From Planctomycetia bacterium (GTDB lineage Bacteria > Planctomycetota > Planctomycetia > Gemmatales > Gemmataceae), in contig SYLG01000060.1 of the NCBI GenBank assembly GCA_005808665.1, forward strand, positions 1 through 57,275: a stretch of 57,275 nt of DNA. Reading direction: 5' to 3'. A program made the translations under genes and the position numbers. Below, in pieces: positions 9,304-19,569 of the stretch. A model generated the notes under the pieces. The model saw only the letters and a program-made list of their open reading frames with translations, had not been told where the DNA came from and searched no databases. Position 1 is the stretch's first letter. Every line of letters starts with the position of its first letter.

Positions 9304-10080
9304 CTAAAACGCAAAGCTCAAACCATCGTGGGCCAACCGGATATTTTCCGGAAGCGATGCGTTGGTCACTTCATGGTCAAGGTCATGACTGATATGGGTA
9401 AGGTAGGCTTGCCTTGGCTCGAGTTTTTCAATGACCTCAAGGGCTTGTCCCAGGCTGAAATGGGCAGGATGCGGTTCCCGCCTCAAGGCATCGAGAATCA
9501 GGACATCAAGTCCTTTTAGCATTTCCATGCTTGACCTTGGAATTTTGTTCACATCCGTGCAATAGGCCAAATTGCCAAAGCGAAAACCAAAAACATCAAA
9601 ATGGGCATGTTCCAGGGGGATGGCAAGGATTTTCTCGTTGAGGATTTCATTTTGCCCGGGCATGAGTCTGCCAAAGGTTAATTTGGGAATGAACCCCGAT
9701 GTCATTTGATTCGAGGCGGGGCTAAACGCATAGGAGAAAGATTCACGGATTCGGCGTTCCGTTTCGCCTGAACACCAGATAGGGACAGGTCCTCCAATGA
9801 TTTTGGGAACCGGTCTCAGGTCGTCGAGCCCGTGAATATGATCGGCATGGTAATGGGTAATGAGGCAGGCATGGATGTGGCTATTGCCAGCACGCAAAAG
9901 TTGAAGCCTTAGTTCGGGGGGCGTATCAATCAGGAAATTGGTACCCTCCACCTCCACAAGGGCCGCACATCGATAGCGTTGATTCCTGGGGTGTTTTGAC
10001 CGGCAAACCCCGCAGGTACACCCAAGCATGGGTACGCCTACCGAGGTTCCCGTTCCAAGAAAAGTGAATCGCCTGCTCAT
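9304..10080 (-). CDS. MBL-fold metallo-hydrolase, PhnP-like
   Basis: 258 residues. The N-terminus FLGTGTSVGVPMLGCTCGVC includes the cysteine cluster that binds a structural zinc in PhnP-type proteins. The catalytic motif is LITHYHADHIHGLDD (HxHxDH), with further metal ligands in LEHAHFDVFGF, AYCTDVNKIP and the C-terminal LTHISHDLDH. The relatives are phosphodiesterases acting on cyclic or nucleotide-linked phosphates, but the substrate here is unknown. It follows the SDR gene by 18 bp. I see no phosphonate-degradation genes nearby, so a C-P lyase role is not supported. A general housekeeping phosphodiesterase in the cytosol is more likely. Confidence 0.88.
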   Translation of the reverse strand: MSRRFTFLGTGTSVGVPMLGCTCGVCRSKHPRNQRYRCAALVEVEGTNFLIDTPPELRLQLLRAGNSHIHACLITHYHADHIHGLDDLRPVPKIIGGPVPIWCSGETERRIRESFSYAFSPASNQMTSGFIPKLTFGRLMPGQNEILNEKILAIPLEHAHFDVFGFRFGNLAYCTDVNKIPRSSMEMLKGLDVLILDALRREPHPAHFSLGQALEVIEKLEPRQAYLTHISHDLDHEVTNASLPENIRLAHDGLSFAF

Positions 10081-10098
10081 TGTACTATTAAAACGACC

Positions 10099-10881
10099 TT
10101 AAAAGGCACCTGTTCCGCGTTTCGACCACCAGGGTAGCTGGGTCCCACCGTCAATGGAAAGGGTTGAACCGGTAATGGAATCGCTGGCAGGATCGCACAA
10201 AAATACCACCCCCCGCGCCAACTCCTCTGGCTGCATGAGTCGTCCCATTGGCAAGGCACGGCCAGCCTTGTCCAACACCTCATCGGTGAAAAACTTCCGT
10301 TCTCCTGGCGTATCCGTCCAGCCAGGATAGACCATGTTCACCCGAATCCCGTGACCGATCAGCTCCATGGCTGCTGTTCGTCCCATCTGATCCAGGGCCG
10401 CTTTGGCCATGTTGTAGGCCATACACGAGGGGGTGGCGACATGGGCATGGGGGGAACTGATCAGGACTGCACTGCCCGGCTGGCCTACCGCCAGAAGGCG
10501 ATTGGAAAACGCCCTAAGGCAATAAAAGGCCCCCCACATACTGACATCGATTGTCTTGTGAAAGCCTTTCATGTCCGCCTTGTAGAAATATTCCCGATCG
10601 CTGTAAATGGCACTATTGACAAACAGGTTGACAAGGCCCATTTGCCCTTGAGCCTCGGTAAACATGGACTCTACCGCAGCTTGATCGGAAACATCACAGA
10701 CGATTTCCACTGCCCGGCGGCCCAAGGCAAGAATGTGGCCTAAAGTATCGCTGCCCCCCTCCGGAAAACGGATGTCATTGAGGATTACATCCGCACCTTC
10801 CTGGGCCAAAGCGATCGCCGATGCCTTGCCAATCCCACCCCCTGAACCGGTTACCAACGCCACTTTCCCAGCGAGCTTCAT
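10099..10881 (-). CDS. SDR-family oxidoreductase
   Basis: 260 residues. A classical short-chain dehydrogenase with the cofactor motif VTGSGGGIGKA, the NDIR segment after beta-strand 2, the VNSAIYS segment in place of the usual NNAG, the catalytic YNMAK (preceded by SSPHAHVATPS, supplying Ser), and the C-terminal DSITGSTLSIDGG. It should be an NAD(P)-dependent reductase or dehydrogenase of an unknown alcohol or ketone. It is the first gene of the leftward operon that runs to ruvX, and its promoter must lie in the 96-bp gap shared divergently with hemW. Confidence 0.88.
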   Translation of the reverse strand: MKLAGKVALVTGSGGGIGKASAIALAQEGADVILNDIRFPEGGSDTLGHILALGRRAVEIVCDVSDQAAVESMFTEAQGQMGLVNLFVNSAIYSDREYFYKADMKGFHKTIDVSMWGAFYCLRAFSNRLLAVGQPGSAVLISSPHAHVATPSCMAYNMAKAALDQMGRTAAMELIGHGIRVNMVYPGWTDTPGERKFFTDEVLDKAGRALPMGRLMQPEELARGVVFLCDPASDSITGSTLSIDGGTQLPWWSKRGTGAF

Positions 10882-10977
10882 TGCCTACCCCTATTCCGTC
10901 CGTGCTTGGCATGAACATTCCCCACCAAACACCTATCCTCATCAAAAGACATCTTACGACAACCCGCGACACCGAGG

Positions 10978-12162
10978 ATGATTCCCCACTTCCCCCCTAC
11001 CGAATCAACCGATCCTCCCTGGATTCATCCCCGGGCGGCCTATGTTCATATTCCCTTTTGTGCACACCAATGCGGCTACTGTGACTTTGCCATCGCTACG
11101 GGCAAGGATGATCGGATTTCCGCCTATTTGGAAGCTTTGGAATGGGAAACAAGTCGTTGGAAACAGGCACAAAAACCAAGCTTTCTTGGTACATTATTTG
11201 TGGGAGGTGGAACGCCTAGCCACCTGAATCCAGGCCAATTGGCAAGACTTTGCGACCTTTTGCACCATTCCTTGCCCGTCCGGCTTGGGGCCGAGGTGTC
11301 CATGGAAGCGAATCCGGAATCGCTGACCGCTGAAAAAGTGAAATTGTTGGCTCAATCCGGTTGGTCCAGAATCAGCCTTGGGGCCCAATCCTTTTCCAGG
11401 GGAACCCTCAAAAGCCTTGATCGTCCGCATGATCCCACCGCTGTCCGCAATGCCGTAACCCTGGTGAAAGAGGCAGATCTGGCCGTATCCCTTGACCTTA
11501 TCTTCGGTGCTCCTGGTCAATCCCCTGCGGATTGGCAAGCCGACCTTGGGGAAGCTATTTCCCTTGGAACGGATCACATCAGCACCTATGGCCTGACCTA
11601 CGAAAAGGGGACGCCCCTGGAAAAGAGGGTGCGTTTGGGCATGGTCCGTCCTGTGGGTGAAGAGTTGGAACGGAGGATGTATTCCATGGCCATGGAAACC
11701 CTTGGTGAGGCGGGATATGAACATTATGAGATCTCCAATTTCGCCAAACAAAAAAAACGATGCCGACATAACGAGGTTTATTGGGCCAATGAGGCCCACC
11801 TTGGATTTGGCATGGGAGCGGCAGGCTTCGTGGGTTTGACCAGGAACCTCAATACCCGCGATTTGGAGCGCTATATCAGGCTTTGCGCCGAAGGAACCAA
11901 CCCGGCGTTTCAGTCGGAAACACTTGGGCCCAGGGAACGCGTTATCGAGACCATGATCCAGAACCTGAGGCGAGCGGAAGGTATCGAATCCCACCGGTTT
12001 TTTTTGCAAACCGGGTTTGAACCCAAAGCTTTTTTCAAAGCTGAACTCAATCCCCTCCTTGGCCAAGGTTTTCTGGCCCAGGATGATCGTGGTTTTCGCC
12101 TTAGCCATGAGGGAAAGTTCGTGGCCGATGCCGTGATGAAACGACTCATTCGCTGTTTATGA
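10978..12162 (+). CDS. hemW: HemW-like radical SAM protein
   Basis: 394 residues. Radical SAM signature YVHIPFCAHQCGYCDF (CxxxCxxC), the VGGGTPSHL glycine motif, SMEANPES, the RISLGAQSFSRGTLKSLDR segment, SLDLIFGAPGQS, and the HemW-type HNEVYWANEAHLGFG followed by a C-terminal winged-helix region. HemW is a haem chaperone related to oxygen-independent coproporphyrinogen III oxidase; the four-residue spacing of the first cysteines plus HNxxYW favours HemW over HemN. The first 20 residues are an atypical Pro/Ser extension and the Shine-Dalgarno is poor, so the start is a little uncertain. Confidence 0.88.
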   Translation: MIPHFPPTESTDPPWIHPRAAYVHIPFCAHQCGYCDFAIATGKDDRISAYLEALEWETSRWKQAQKPSFLGTLFVGGGTPSHLNPGQLARLCDLLHHSLPVRLGAEVSMEANPESLTAEKVKLLAQSGWSRISLGAQSFSRGTLKSLDRPHDPTAVRNAVTLVKEADLAVSLDLIFGAPGQSPADWQADLGEAISLGTDHISTYGLTYEKGTPLEKRVRLGMVRPVGEELERRMYSMAMETLGEAGYEHYEISNFAKQKKRCRHNEVYWANEAHLGFGMGAAGFVGLTRNLNTRDLERYIRLCAEGTNPAFQSETLGPRERVIETMIQNLRRAEGIESHRFFLQTGFEPKAFFKAELNPLLGQGFLAQDDRGFRLSHEGKFVADAVMKRLIRCL

Positions 12163-12182
12163 ATGACCAAAGGAGATCCGCC

Positions 12183-13241
12183 ATGTTGCGACAAATGGGT
12201 TTGGGGATGGGGGTGGTACTGCTAATTGTCTTGTTGGTTTCAGGACAAAACGGTGTGGGGGATGCAAAAACCGGTCTACCCAAATCCATAGCTGCCCCTT
12301 TGATAACTTCCCCTCTCCTGATCGATGGAAAAATCGACGAACCCGCATGGAAAAAGGCACCCTGGTCGGATCTCTTTGAAGATATCGAGGGGAGCAAAAA
12401 ACCCAAACCGCCCCTTGCAACCAAAATGAAAATGGTTCATGATTCCAGGGGATTATACATCGCCGTCGAGATGGAGGAACCCCATCTGCAAGGGTCCTTT
12501 ACGGAACATGATAGCTACATTTTTCATCTCGATAATGATTTTGAGGTTTTTATTGATTCGGATGGTGACTGCCAAAACTATGTCGAATTGGAAATGAATG
12601 CCAAAAACACCACCTGGGATTTGCTTCTGACCAGGCCCTATCGGGATGGAGGCCGGGCTCTTGACAGCTTTGAAATGAAAGGGGTTCAAACCGCGGTTTT
12701 CCTGGATGGAACCATCAATGATCCATCCGATATCGACCGTGGTTGGACCGTGGAAATGTTTCTCCCCTGGAAAAGCCTTGCCGAGGTTGGCCAGGGGGTC
12801 CCACCAAAATTGGGTGAAAGGTGGAGGATCAATTTTTCACGGGTGGAGTGGGAGTGGGATATTAAAGATAGGAAATATGTTAAAAAACCAGGGAGGCCAG
12901 AACGAAACTGGGTCTGGTCCCCCCAGGGGGAAATCAACATGCACCTGCCCGAACGATGGGGCTCTGTCGTTTTCGTGGGTCCAGAGGATGGGGCTAAGGC
13001 CCTTCCTTCCGATGATGTGGCCTTGGCCCGGCTCCTGTTGGGCCGCCTCCATCAGGCACAACAGGCATACCGGGGAAAAACCGGGGCCTTCGCCCCGACC
13101 CTTGGCCAACTGCAATTCGATCCAACCCCCTTTTCGCCAGGAGACATTACCCTTTGGGCATTTAAGGACCGTTACGAAGCGACCATTAAGGGGGGGATGT
13201 CTCCAAAATTGTCTATTCGTGAGGATGGCGGTCTCCGTTAA
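12183..13241 (+). CDS. Secreted protein with CBM9-like carbohydrate-binding domain
   Basis: About 352 residues. A Sec signal or membrane anchor (GMGVVLLIVLLVSG) covers residues 8-21. A CBM9-like fold spans about 35-275: PLLIDGKIDEPAWKKAPW, KMKMVHDSRGLYIAVEMEEP, NDFEVFIDSDGDCQNYVELE, then GWTVEMFLPWKSL and the ERWRINFSRVEWEW segment. This type is common in planctomycete secreted proteins with or without a hydrolase. No catalytic domain is attached. A 60-residue C-terminal helical tail is unassigned. I chose the ATG at 12183 because AAAGGAGATCCGCC precedes it; the frame also opens at 12159 in an ATGA overlap with hemW. It is likely cotranscribed with hemW. Confidence 0.8.
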   Translation: MLRQMGLGMGVVLLIVLLVSGQNGVGDAKTGLPKSIAAPLITSPLLIDGKIDEPAWKKAPWSDLFEDIEGSKKPKPPLATKMKMVHDSRGLYIAVEMEEPHLQGSFTEHDSYIFHLDNDFEVFIDSDGDCQNYVELEMNAKNTTWDLLLTRPYRDGGRALDSFEMKGVQTAVFLDGTINDPSDIDRGWTVEMFLPWKSLAEVGQGVPPKLGERWRINFSRVEWEWDIKDRKYVKKPGRPERNWVWSPQGEINMHLPERWGSVVFVGPEDGAKALPSDDVALARLLLGRLHQAQQAYRGKTGAFAPTLGQLQFDPTPFSPGDITLWAFKDRYEATIKGGMSPKLSIREDGGLR

Positions 13242-13430
13242 TCTCCTTTTCCAACAGGCAGCAGGTGGCTGATCCCCCTTGAAAAGTGAAATCGTAGGGC
13301 CAAAGGTGGATGGAGGGGGTTTGTGGGTAAATGGCCGAAAGGGTGGGGGCGGGTTGAAGATTTCTGACCAATTGAAGGTGGACCGCATGAATCCCCTTGT
13401 TCCCGATCGACCCTTGGTCCCTGATTTGTT
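13242..13430. other. Intergenic segment before repeat copy B
   Basis: I see no gene, RNA or terminator here. Together with copy B it makes a roughly 550-bp non-coding interval between the CBM9-like gene and msrB. Confidence 0.4.
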
Positions 13431-13715
13431 TTACCCCAAGTTTCGCAGGTGGAGTGATTTTTCACGATTTTTGGCTAATTATGGGGCCCAGATTGTGGTT
13501 TTTCCCGTGGTTTTGGAGGATATCGAGTTCAAAAAGGCTCGTAGTCCCAACCAATTTACCTGATATTGCCCGTTACTTGTGCAGTTTTAACAAAGGGGTT
13601 TGCTGTTCGCAGGTACACTGGAAGGGATTTGTAGTCCCGATTTTTGCAGGCGGATATGTCTTTTTTCCCGGAAAATCCTCTGTTTTCATGGTCACAACTT
13701 CCTAACTTGGGTTAC
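13431..13715 (+). repeat. MITE-like dispersed repeat, copy B (internally deleted, 285 bp)
   Basis: Same orientation as copy A. It carries GATTTTTGGCTAATTATGG, TTTTTCCCGTGGTTTTGGAG, CGTAGTCCCAACCAATTTACC, and GGGATTTGTAGTCCCGATTT, but lacks about 85 bp between the TTCGCAGG block and the GGGATTTGTAG block. Its ends are inverted repeats: left TTACCCCAAGTTTCGC and, read inward from the right, GGTAACCCAAGTTAGG. An open frame runs through it into msrB, but msrB has its own start and ribosome-binding site downstream. Confidence 0.75.
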
Positions 13716-13791
13716 CCTGATTCCCAAACTTGATGTACACCCTATCAATAGTCTTTGGATACCCTTTCATTCTCTCATGATTGGAGCCGCC

Positions 13792-14193
13792 ATGTTGGTC
13801 GAAAAAATCATCAAATCCGAGGCCCAGTGGCAACGGGAGCTTTCCCCCGAGGCTTTTCGCATCGCCCGAAAGCAGGGAACCGAACGGGCCTTTTCCGGCG
13901 CCTACTGGGACAATCATGCCCAGGGTACTTATGTTTGTGTTTGCTGTGGCCAACCCCTTTTTTCCTCCGAAACCAAATTTGACTCTGGGACAGGGTGGCC
14001 CAGTTTTTTCCAAACCATCACCCCGGATGCCCTGGAGAGTAACCGGGATTGCAGCCATGACATGGAACGCATTGAAGCCGTCTGCAGCAAGTGTGATGCC
14101 CATTTGGGCCATGTTTTTGAGGATGGGCCAGCCCCCACCCGGCTTCGCTATTGCATGAATTCGGGTGCATTGCGTTTTCTGCCCAATGGCTAA
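13792..14193 (+). CDS. msrB: Peptide-methionine (R)-S-oxide reductase MsrB
   Basis: 133 residues. The zinc-binding CxxC pairs are CVCCG and CSKC, the substrate region is KFDSGTGWPSFF, HLGHVFEDGP is present, and the catalytic cysteine is in RYCMNSGAL. It reduces methionine-R-sulfoxide in oxidised proteins using thioredoxin. No signal peptide, so cytosolic. I chose ATG 13792 because GGAG lies 6 bases upstream; the longer open frame to 13600 is repeat-derived sequence. The substrate region has SGTGWPSFF and the active site RYCMNS, both fully canonical. Confidence 0.93.
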   Translation: MLVEKIIKSEAQWQRELSPEAFRIARKQGTERAFSGAYWDNHAQGTYVCVCCGQPLFSSETKFDSGTGWPSFFQTITPDALESNRDCSHDMERIEAVCSKCDAHLGHVFEDGPAPTRLRYCMNSGALRFLPNG

Positions 14194-14344
14194 CCCGGCC
14201 ATAAATAAATCAGGGGAATGACCGCTTGCGGGAACAAAGTCCTTATTGATGGGTAATGTGGTTTTCCGGAAGGGCTAAGGGTTTCACACGGTGGAATGGG
14301 TTTAGGTGCCACCGCCCTTTCCCCAATCGTATATAGGAGTTTAA

Positions 14345-15757
<1,413 letters not shown>

Positions 15758-16000
15758 AGGGTCAAAAGCAACGCGGTTGGGTGAATCCCAAAAAGGCCAA
15801 CGCAATGTTTTGGCTGGGGATTACCACGCCTTTACCCAACCGGAGGAAAGAACCTGCCCGGAATCGACACGATTGTATCATTTCCTATTGTGGGGTCGAC
15901 CCGAACCAAACACTCCGACCATTGGAATTTACCAAGCATTGGGGAATCTTTGCAGTCTGCCAACCCTTGGACAAATCATTCCTCATGACCGGCTCCCCCC
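15758..16000. other. Intergenic segment before repeat copy C
   Basis: No recognisable gene or terminator. With copy C and the following 170 bp it forms a 784-bp non-coding interval upstream of the GTPase operon, whose promoter must lie here or in 16371-16541. Confidence 0.35.
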
Positions 16001-16370
16001 TAAGCCAAACTATCCCGTTCGGACCATGAAAACCCGGTTTTTCCCGGTAAAAAGTTTAATCAGCCTTTAAAAATCGGGACTACAAATCCCCTTTTCCGGG
16101 CTCTGGTGCACCGCTTTGCCGCCTGGTTCCCAATGGCTTTCATTCGTTTCATACCCCGGAGGTAGTTTGGAATCGTTCCGAGCATTAGCGAACACCCGCA
16201 AACTCCATTGAAAAAATCGCACAATTGGGGGGCCAATATCAGGTAACCTGGTTGGGACTACATGTCGTTTGGAACTCGACATACTCCAAAAACAGGGAAA
16301 AAACCGCAAACCGGGTTCCAAAATAGGCCAAAATTCAAAGAAAAAAACTCCCATGGCATAACTTGGGTTA
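16001..16370 (-). repeat. MITE-like dispersed repeat, copy C (370 bp, inverted)
   Basis: Exactly the same length as copy A by my end assignment, in the opposite orientation. On the minus strand it carries TTTTGGCCTATTTTGGAACC, TTTTTGGAGTATGTCGAG, TGTAGTCCCAACCAGGTTAC, AACGAATGAAAGCCATTGGG and GGGGATTTGTAGTCCCGATT in the same order as copy A. Ends on the plus strand are TAAGCCAAACTAT on the left and ATAACTTGGGTTA on the right, imperfect inverted repeats bounded by TA. A roughly 110-codon minus-strand frame lies within it, but it is not preserved in copy A. Confidence 0.78.
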
Positions 16371-16541
16371 GTACCCTTTGGAAGGGTCGAAAACATTTGG
16401 CCAATCCCTTTTAGGCGATTTCCTCATCATCCCTGAAAGGTGAGGTTTCAATAGGATAAGAGTAGTGATTCCACAGGTCTATGACCTTTGCAATCCATAC
16501 CCGTTGAATGTATTCTTGGCACAGGCAAGGGAATCCACAAA

Positions 16542-17861
16542 ATGGCCCGGATCAAAAACGAGGAATTGACCATTCCCCTGTTATCCGAGGTGACTTGTCC
16601 GCATTGCTGGGAAGTGTTTTCCCCCCAGGATGTGTTGTTTATTTCCGACCACAACAACTTGCTGGGGGATGCCCGGCTGGGTGAGGATGCAAGGCTCCGG
16701 TTTCTTCCCACACGATTTAATCGGCGCTGTCAACCACTCGATCCCATTGGCCATGTAAGTCACGACATGGCGTGTCCAAATTGTCATCTTTTGCTTCCGA
16801 AACAGATGATTGAAAACAAGTGCCGGTTCCTTTCGATCCTGGGGGCGCCAGCAAGCGGGAAATCCTATTTTTTGGGATCCATGATTTGGCAGACACGCAA
16901 GGTGCTTTTGCGCGATTTCGGTTATTCTTTCACGGATGCCCATCCGCAATTCAACAAGGTGGTAATCTCCTACGAGGATGCCTTATTCCTGAATCCCAAA
17001 CGGGACCAACGCTTGCCTGTAGGTGAATTGATTCCCAAAACCCAGTTTACAGGCAACCTGCTTTTCAATGAAATCAACCAGGATGGAAGGCCGGTCCGGT
17101 TGCCTCAACCCTTTTTGTTTGAATACCGTGTGCCTGACCCTGCCGGGAAAACCAGGACCAGGCTCATGTGCCTTTATGACAATGCAGGAGAATCGTTCCT
17201 TGCGGGGAGTGAGGATGCCAGTGCCTTTGAGACCACGAGACACCTTGCAAACTCGTCTGCCCTCTTTTTTGTCTTTGACCCCCTTCAGGATGCCCGTTTT
17301 GCGGATGCACTTGAAGAGGTTGCACCGGGTGCTTCGCGATTTGGCCTTCCCTTTCCAGTTCAACACCGGCAGGAAATCATCCTTCGCGAGGCGAGTGTTC
17401 GCATCCGGCGATTTTTATCCATGAGAAATGATGAAAAACACAAAAACCCGTTGGTTGTCGTGGTCGGCAAATACGATGTTTGGTGGAAACTGTTTCCCGA
17501 GGCCAAAAACCTCGATTGGCTAAGGAACTCCCGCGCCAAAACCAATGACTCGCCGGATCCCCAAGCCACTCCGGGGGTAAACCTTTCCGCCATCAACCGG
17601 TTGTCCGCAAATCTGCGCACCCTTTTGTTTCGGCTCTGCCCGGATATGGTGGGAACCGCAGAATTCTTTGCGGAACAGGTTATTTTCCTTCCTGTAAGTG
17701 CCCTTGGGTTTGCTTGCAAAGAGCACTCCGAACGGGGTGGAGATCCCAATCTCGTTCGTCCAAGGGATATTGATCCCTTTCAGGTGGAACTTCCCCTCAT
17801 TTGGTATTTGACAAGGTCACGAACCAAATCAACCGATTCCGATGAAGAACAGGAGGATTGA
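16542..17861 (+). CDS. Zinc-ribbon P-loop GTPase of a GTPase/GAP1-type system
   Basis: About 439 residues, soluble. The N-terminus has two split Cys pairs, CPHC (19-22) and CPNC (78-81), likely a zinc ribbon interrupted by an insert. The GTPase core follows: G1 GAPASGKS (101-108), G3-like LYDNAGES (211-218, DxxG), G4-like VVVVGKYD (about 303-310), and a G5-like PVSAL near 384. This order and the GKxD variant fit TRAFAC-type GTPases, near the double-GTPase group found with GAP1 proteins. It is the first gene of a six-gene operon, overlapping the next by up to 20 bp. The frame opens at a TTG at 16488; I prefer ATG 16542 after AAGGGA. It may be the signalling switch of the system; this is inference from family context. 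Confidence 0.75.
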   Translation: MARIKNEELTIPLLSEVTCPHCWEVFSPQDVLFISDHNNLLGDARLGEDARLRFLPTRFNRRCQPLDPIGHVSHDMACPNCHLLLPKQMIENKCRFLSILGAPASGKSYFLGSMIWQTRKVLLRDFGYSFTDAHPQFNKVVISYEDALFLNPKRDQRLPVGELIPKTQFTGNLLFNEINQDGRPVRLPQPFLFEYRVPDPAGKTRTRLMCLYDNAGESFLAGSEDASAFETTRHLANSSALFFVFDPLQDARFADALEEVAPGASRFGLPFPVQHRQEIILREASVRIRRFLSMRNDEKHKNPLVVVVGKYDVWWKLFPEAKNLDWLRNSRAKTNDSPDPQATPGVNLSAINRLSANLRTLLFRLCPDMVGTAEFFAEQVIFLPVSALGFACKEHSERGGDPNLVRPRDIDPFQVELPLIWYLTRSRTKSTDSDEEQED

Positions 17862-17886
17862 CCCGGGCTTTGATCCGGCAGCAATC

Positions 17887-19557
17887 ATGGCGCACCAATT
17901 TGTCTTTACATCACTTGAAAAAACCATGGCCGGGAATCCTGGCTTTGGCGTGGCCGGAATGAGCCCAGGTTTTCCCGAGGTTTTGCGGACACGAATGCAG
18001 GGCCTTGTCTCTTATGAGGGTGCCAGCTCGCCACCCTTTTCCCAAAGCCCAATCCAGGGTCAGGGATCCGTCAATTGGTTTGGCCTCAGGATCGAGGTGG
18101 CCTCCCGCATGTATTGCATCCTGGGCCGCATCGGACCAACAATCAACGATTATTCCGGTCGCAAAAACCACATTGCCCATTTGCTTATCCTCGATGCCCA
18201 GGAAACAGCCACTGTACATCCCGGTTCGCTCCTGCGCGATTTTCCCTGGATGTCCAATTGGAAAGAGGAAGCAAGGTTGCTGCCCGTTCCGATCCTTTCC
18301 GGCACGGCCGCCATCGAACCCGCCTCACGCCATTGGCAGCGACTTACGGGGGATGCGGGTTATGCCGGGGCGGCTTGGGACGCTTTGAATACCGGTCGCC
18401 CCTTTACATTCCTTCACGAGGGGCTTGATGATGCTACCCTCAAAGAATTGGTCGTTGAAACCCTTTCGCAAGCCCCAAACCCTGATGCCTGGAAACTTCG
18501 ATTTGCAACCTTGGCAGGGGATTTTGCCGAGTGCAGGCAAAGCGACCTTGCCGGTGCGGTGATTGGCAGTCGCTTTGCCGAACAATTGCTTACACAAAAG
18601 GTGCCCTCGATTTGCCTAAGCCCAAACCCAAAAGTATTACCCCCTCTGGCTGGACCTTGGGCAGCTCAAGCCCGATTGGGACGGGTTTCCCTTTCCTCCG
18701 ATGTCCCTCGGCCCAAAATCGTTTCAAGGACTCGCAATCGGCCGGAAATCCTTCAAGCCGAAGTTGTCGAAAGCCAACCCAATATCGAGCCCTTATCCAG
18801 GGAAACCATTACACCCTATGCCTTGCAACAACCGGCAAAAGCGGCCGCTTCAACCCCCCAAAAATCATTGCCCGCCCCTCCACCCGATCCGTGGCGTATG
18901 GTTTTACCGGGTGGTATAGGTTTCTTCCTTGGAGTATTGACCACGGGTACCCTCGTGGCCCTTGGTTTCTACAGCTTCAAGGCAATGGGCGACTTGCCCG
19001 AGGGGGAGCCCCGGATCGATCCGCCTGGTGGCAACCTCAAGCCAATCGAAGAAAAAAAGGACCAACCAAAGGTTCAGCATGTCCCCGTACCCGGGTTTTT
19101 CCTGACACCTTTGAAGGCGGCAAAATGGATGATCGGTCTCGGTATCAGGGAACCCACCGATCCGGTGGAGATCGAGGCCCAAGCGAGAATGCTTCGCAAA
19201 TTCAAAAATATGGAGGGGTTGAGCCAAGCCGAAAGGGACCTCATTCGCCCGGATCGTTTTTGGGAGTTGGTTCGAATTTTGCAAGCCGCCATCCCTCCCC
19301 TCCCTGAACCTTTTACCGATGACCGAATCAACAAACTCACCACCTCAGAAGCTGAAGACGCCTGGATCATGGAGGTAGCAGCCATGGTACCTTTTTCCAC
19401 CAGGAATCATGCGTTGGCGTATCTTTCGCTTATTGCGAATTGGGACCGGGCTTCGCTCCGGATCAAAAAAATTAGCGAAAGGGCAGCTGCCGACAAAAAC
19501 CTGGCCCCTCACCTTGAAAAGATTAAAGAGAGCTTGGAAAGCTATAAAAATCATTGA
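17887..19557 (+). CDS. GAP1-N2-domain GTPase-associated membrane protein
   Basis: About 556 residues. The first 150 resemble the GAP1-N2 domain: start MAHQFVFTSLEKTMAGNPGF, then GVAGMSPGFP, a LSYEG-like VSYEGA, MYCILGRIGPTINDYSGRKN, and HIAHLLILD. The next 120 residues resemble the GAP1 middle region, with PDAWKLRFATLAG. A Pro-rich linker precedes a transmembrane segment at about 340-362 (GGIGFFLGVLTTGTLVALGF), then a polar helical C-terminal domain of about 190 residues with no name I know. GAP1 proteins occur beside GTPases and are proposed regulators or adaptors in conflict systems. Residue 1 could instead be at 17842, inside the GTPase gene; the family normally starts just before HQF. Neither start has a strong Shine-Dalgarno. 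Confidence 0.72.
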   Translation: MAHQFVFTSLEKTMAGNPGFGVAGMSPGFPEVLRTRMQGLVSYEGASSPPFSQSPIQGQGSVNWFGLRIEVASRMYCILGRIGPTINDYSGRKNHIAHLLILDAQETATVHPGSLLRDFPWMSNWKEEARLLPVPILSGTAAIEPASRHWQRLTGDAGYAGAAWDALNTGRPFTFLHEGLDDATLKELVVETLSQAPNPDAWKLRFATLAGDFAECRQSDLAGAVIGSRFAEQLLTQKVPSICLSPNPKVLPPLAGPWAAQARLGRVSLSSDVPRPKIVSRTRNRPEILQAEVVESQPNIEPLSRETITPYALQQPAKAAASTPQKSLPAPPPDPWRMVLPGGIGFFLGVLTTGTLVALGFYSFKAMGDLPEGEPRIDPPGGNLKPIEEKKDQPKVQHVPVPGFFLTPLKAAKWMIGLGIREPTDPVEIEAQARMLRKFKNMEGLSQAERDLIRPDRFWELVRILQAAIPPLPEPFTDDRINKLTTSEAEDAWIMEVAAMVPFSTRNHALAYLSLIANWDRASLRIKKISERAAADKNLAPHLEKIKESLESYKNH

Positions 19558-19569
19558 TAGAAAGACTCT

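Noticed and set aside
16067-16396. About 110-codon minus-strand frame in repeat copy C, partly similar to a frame in copy B
   Set aside because: Copy A has stop codons in the matching frame, so the similarity follows from the shared repeat, not from a conserved protein.
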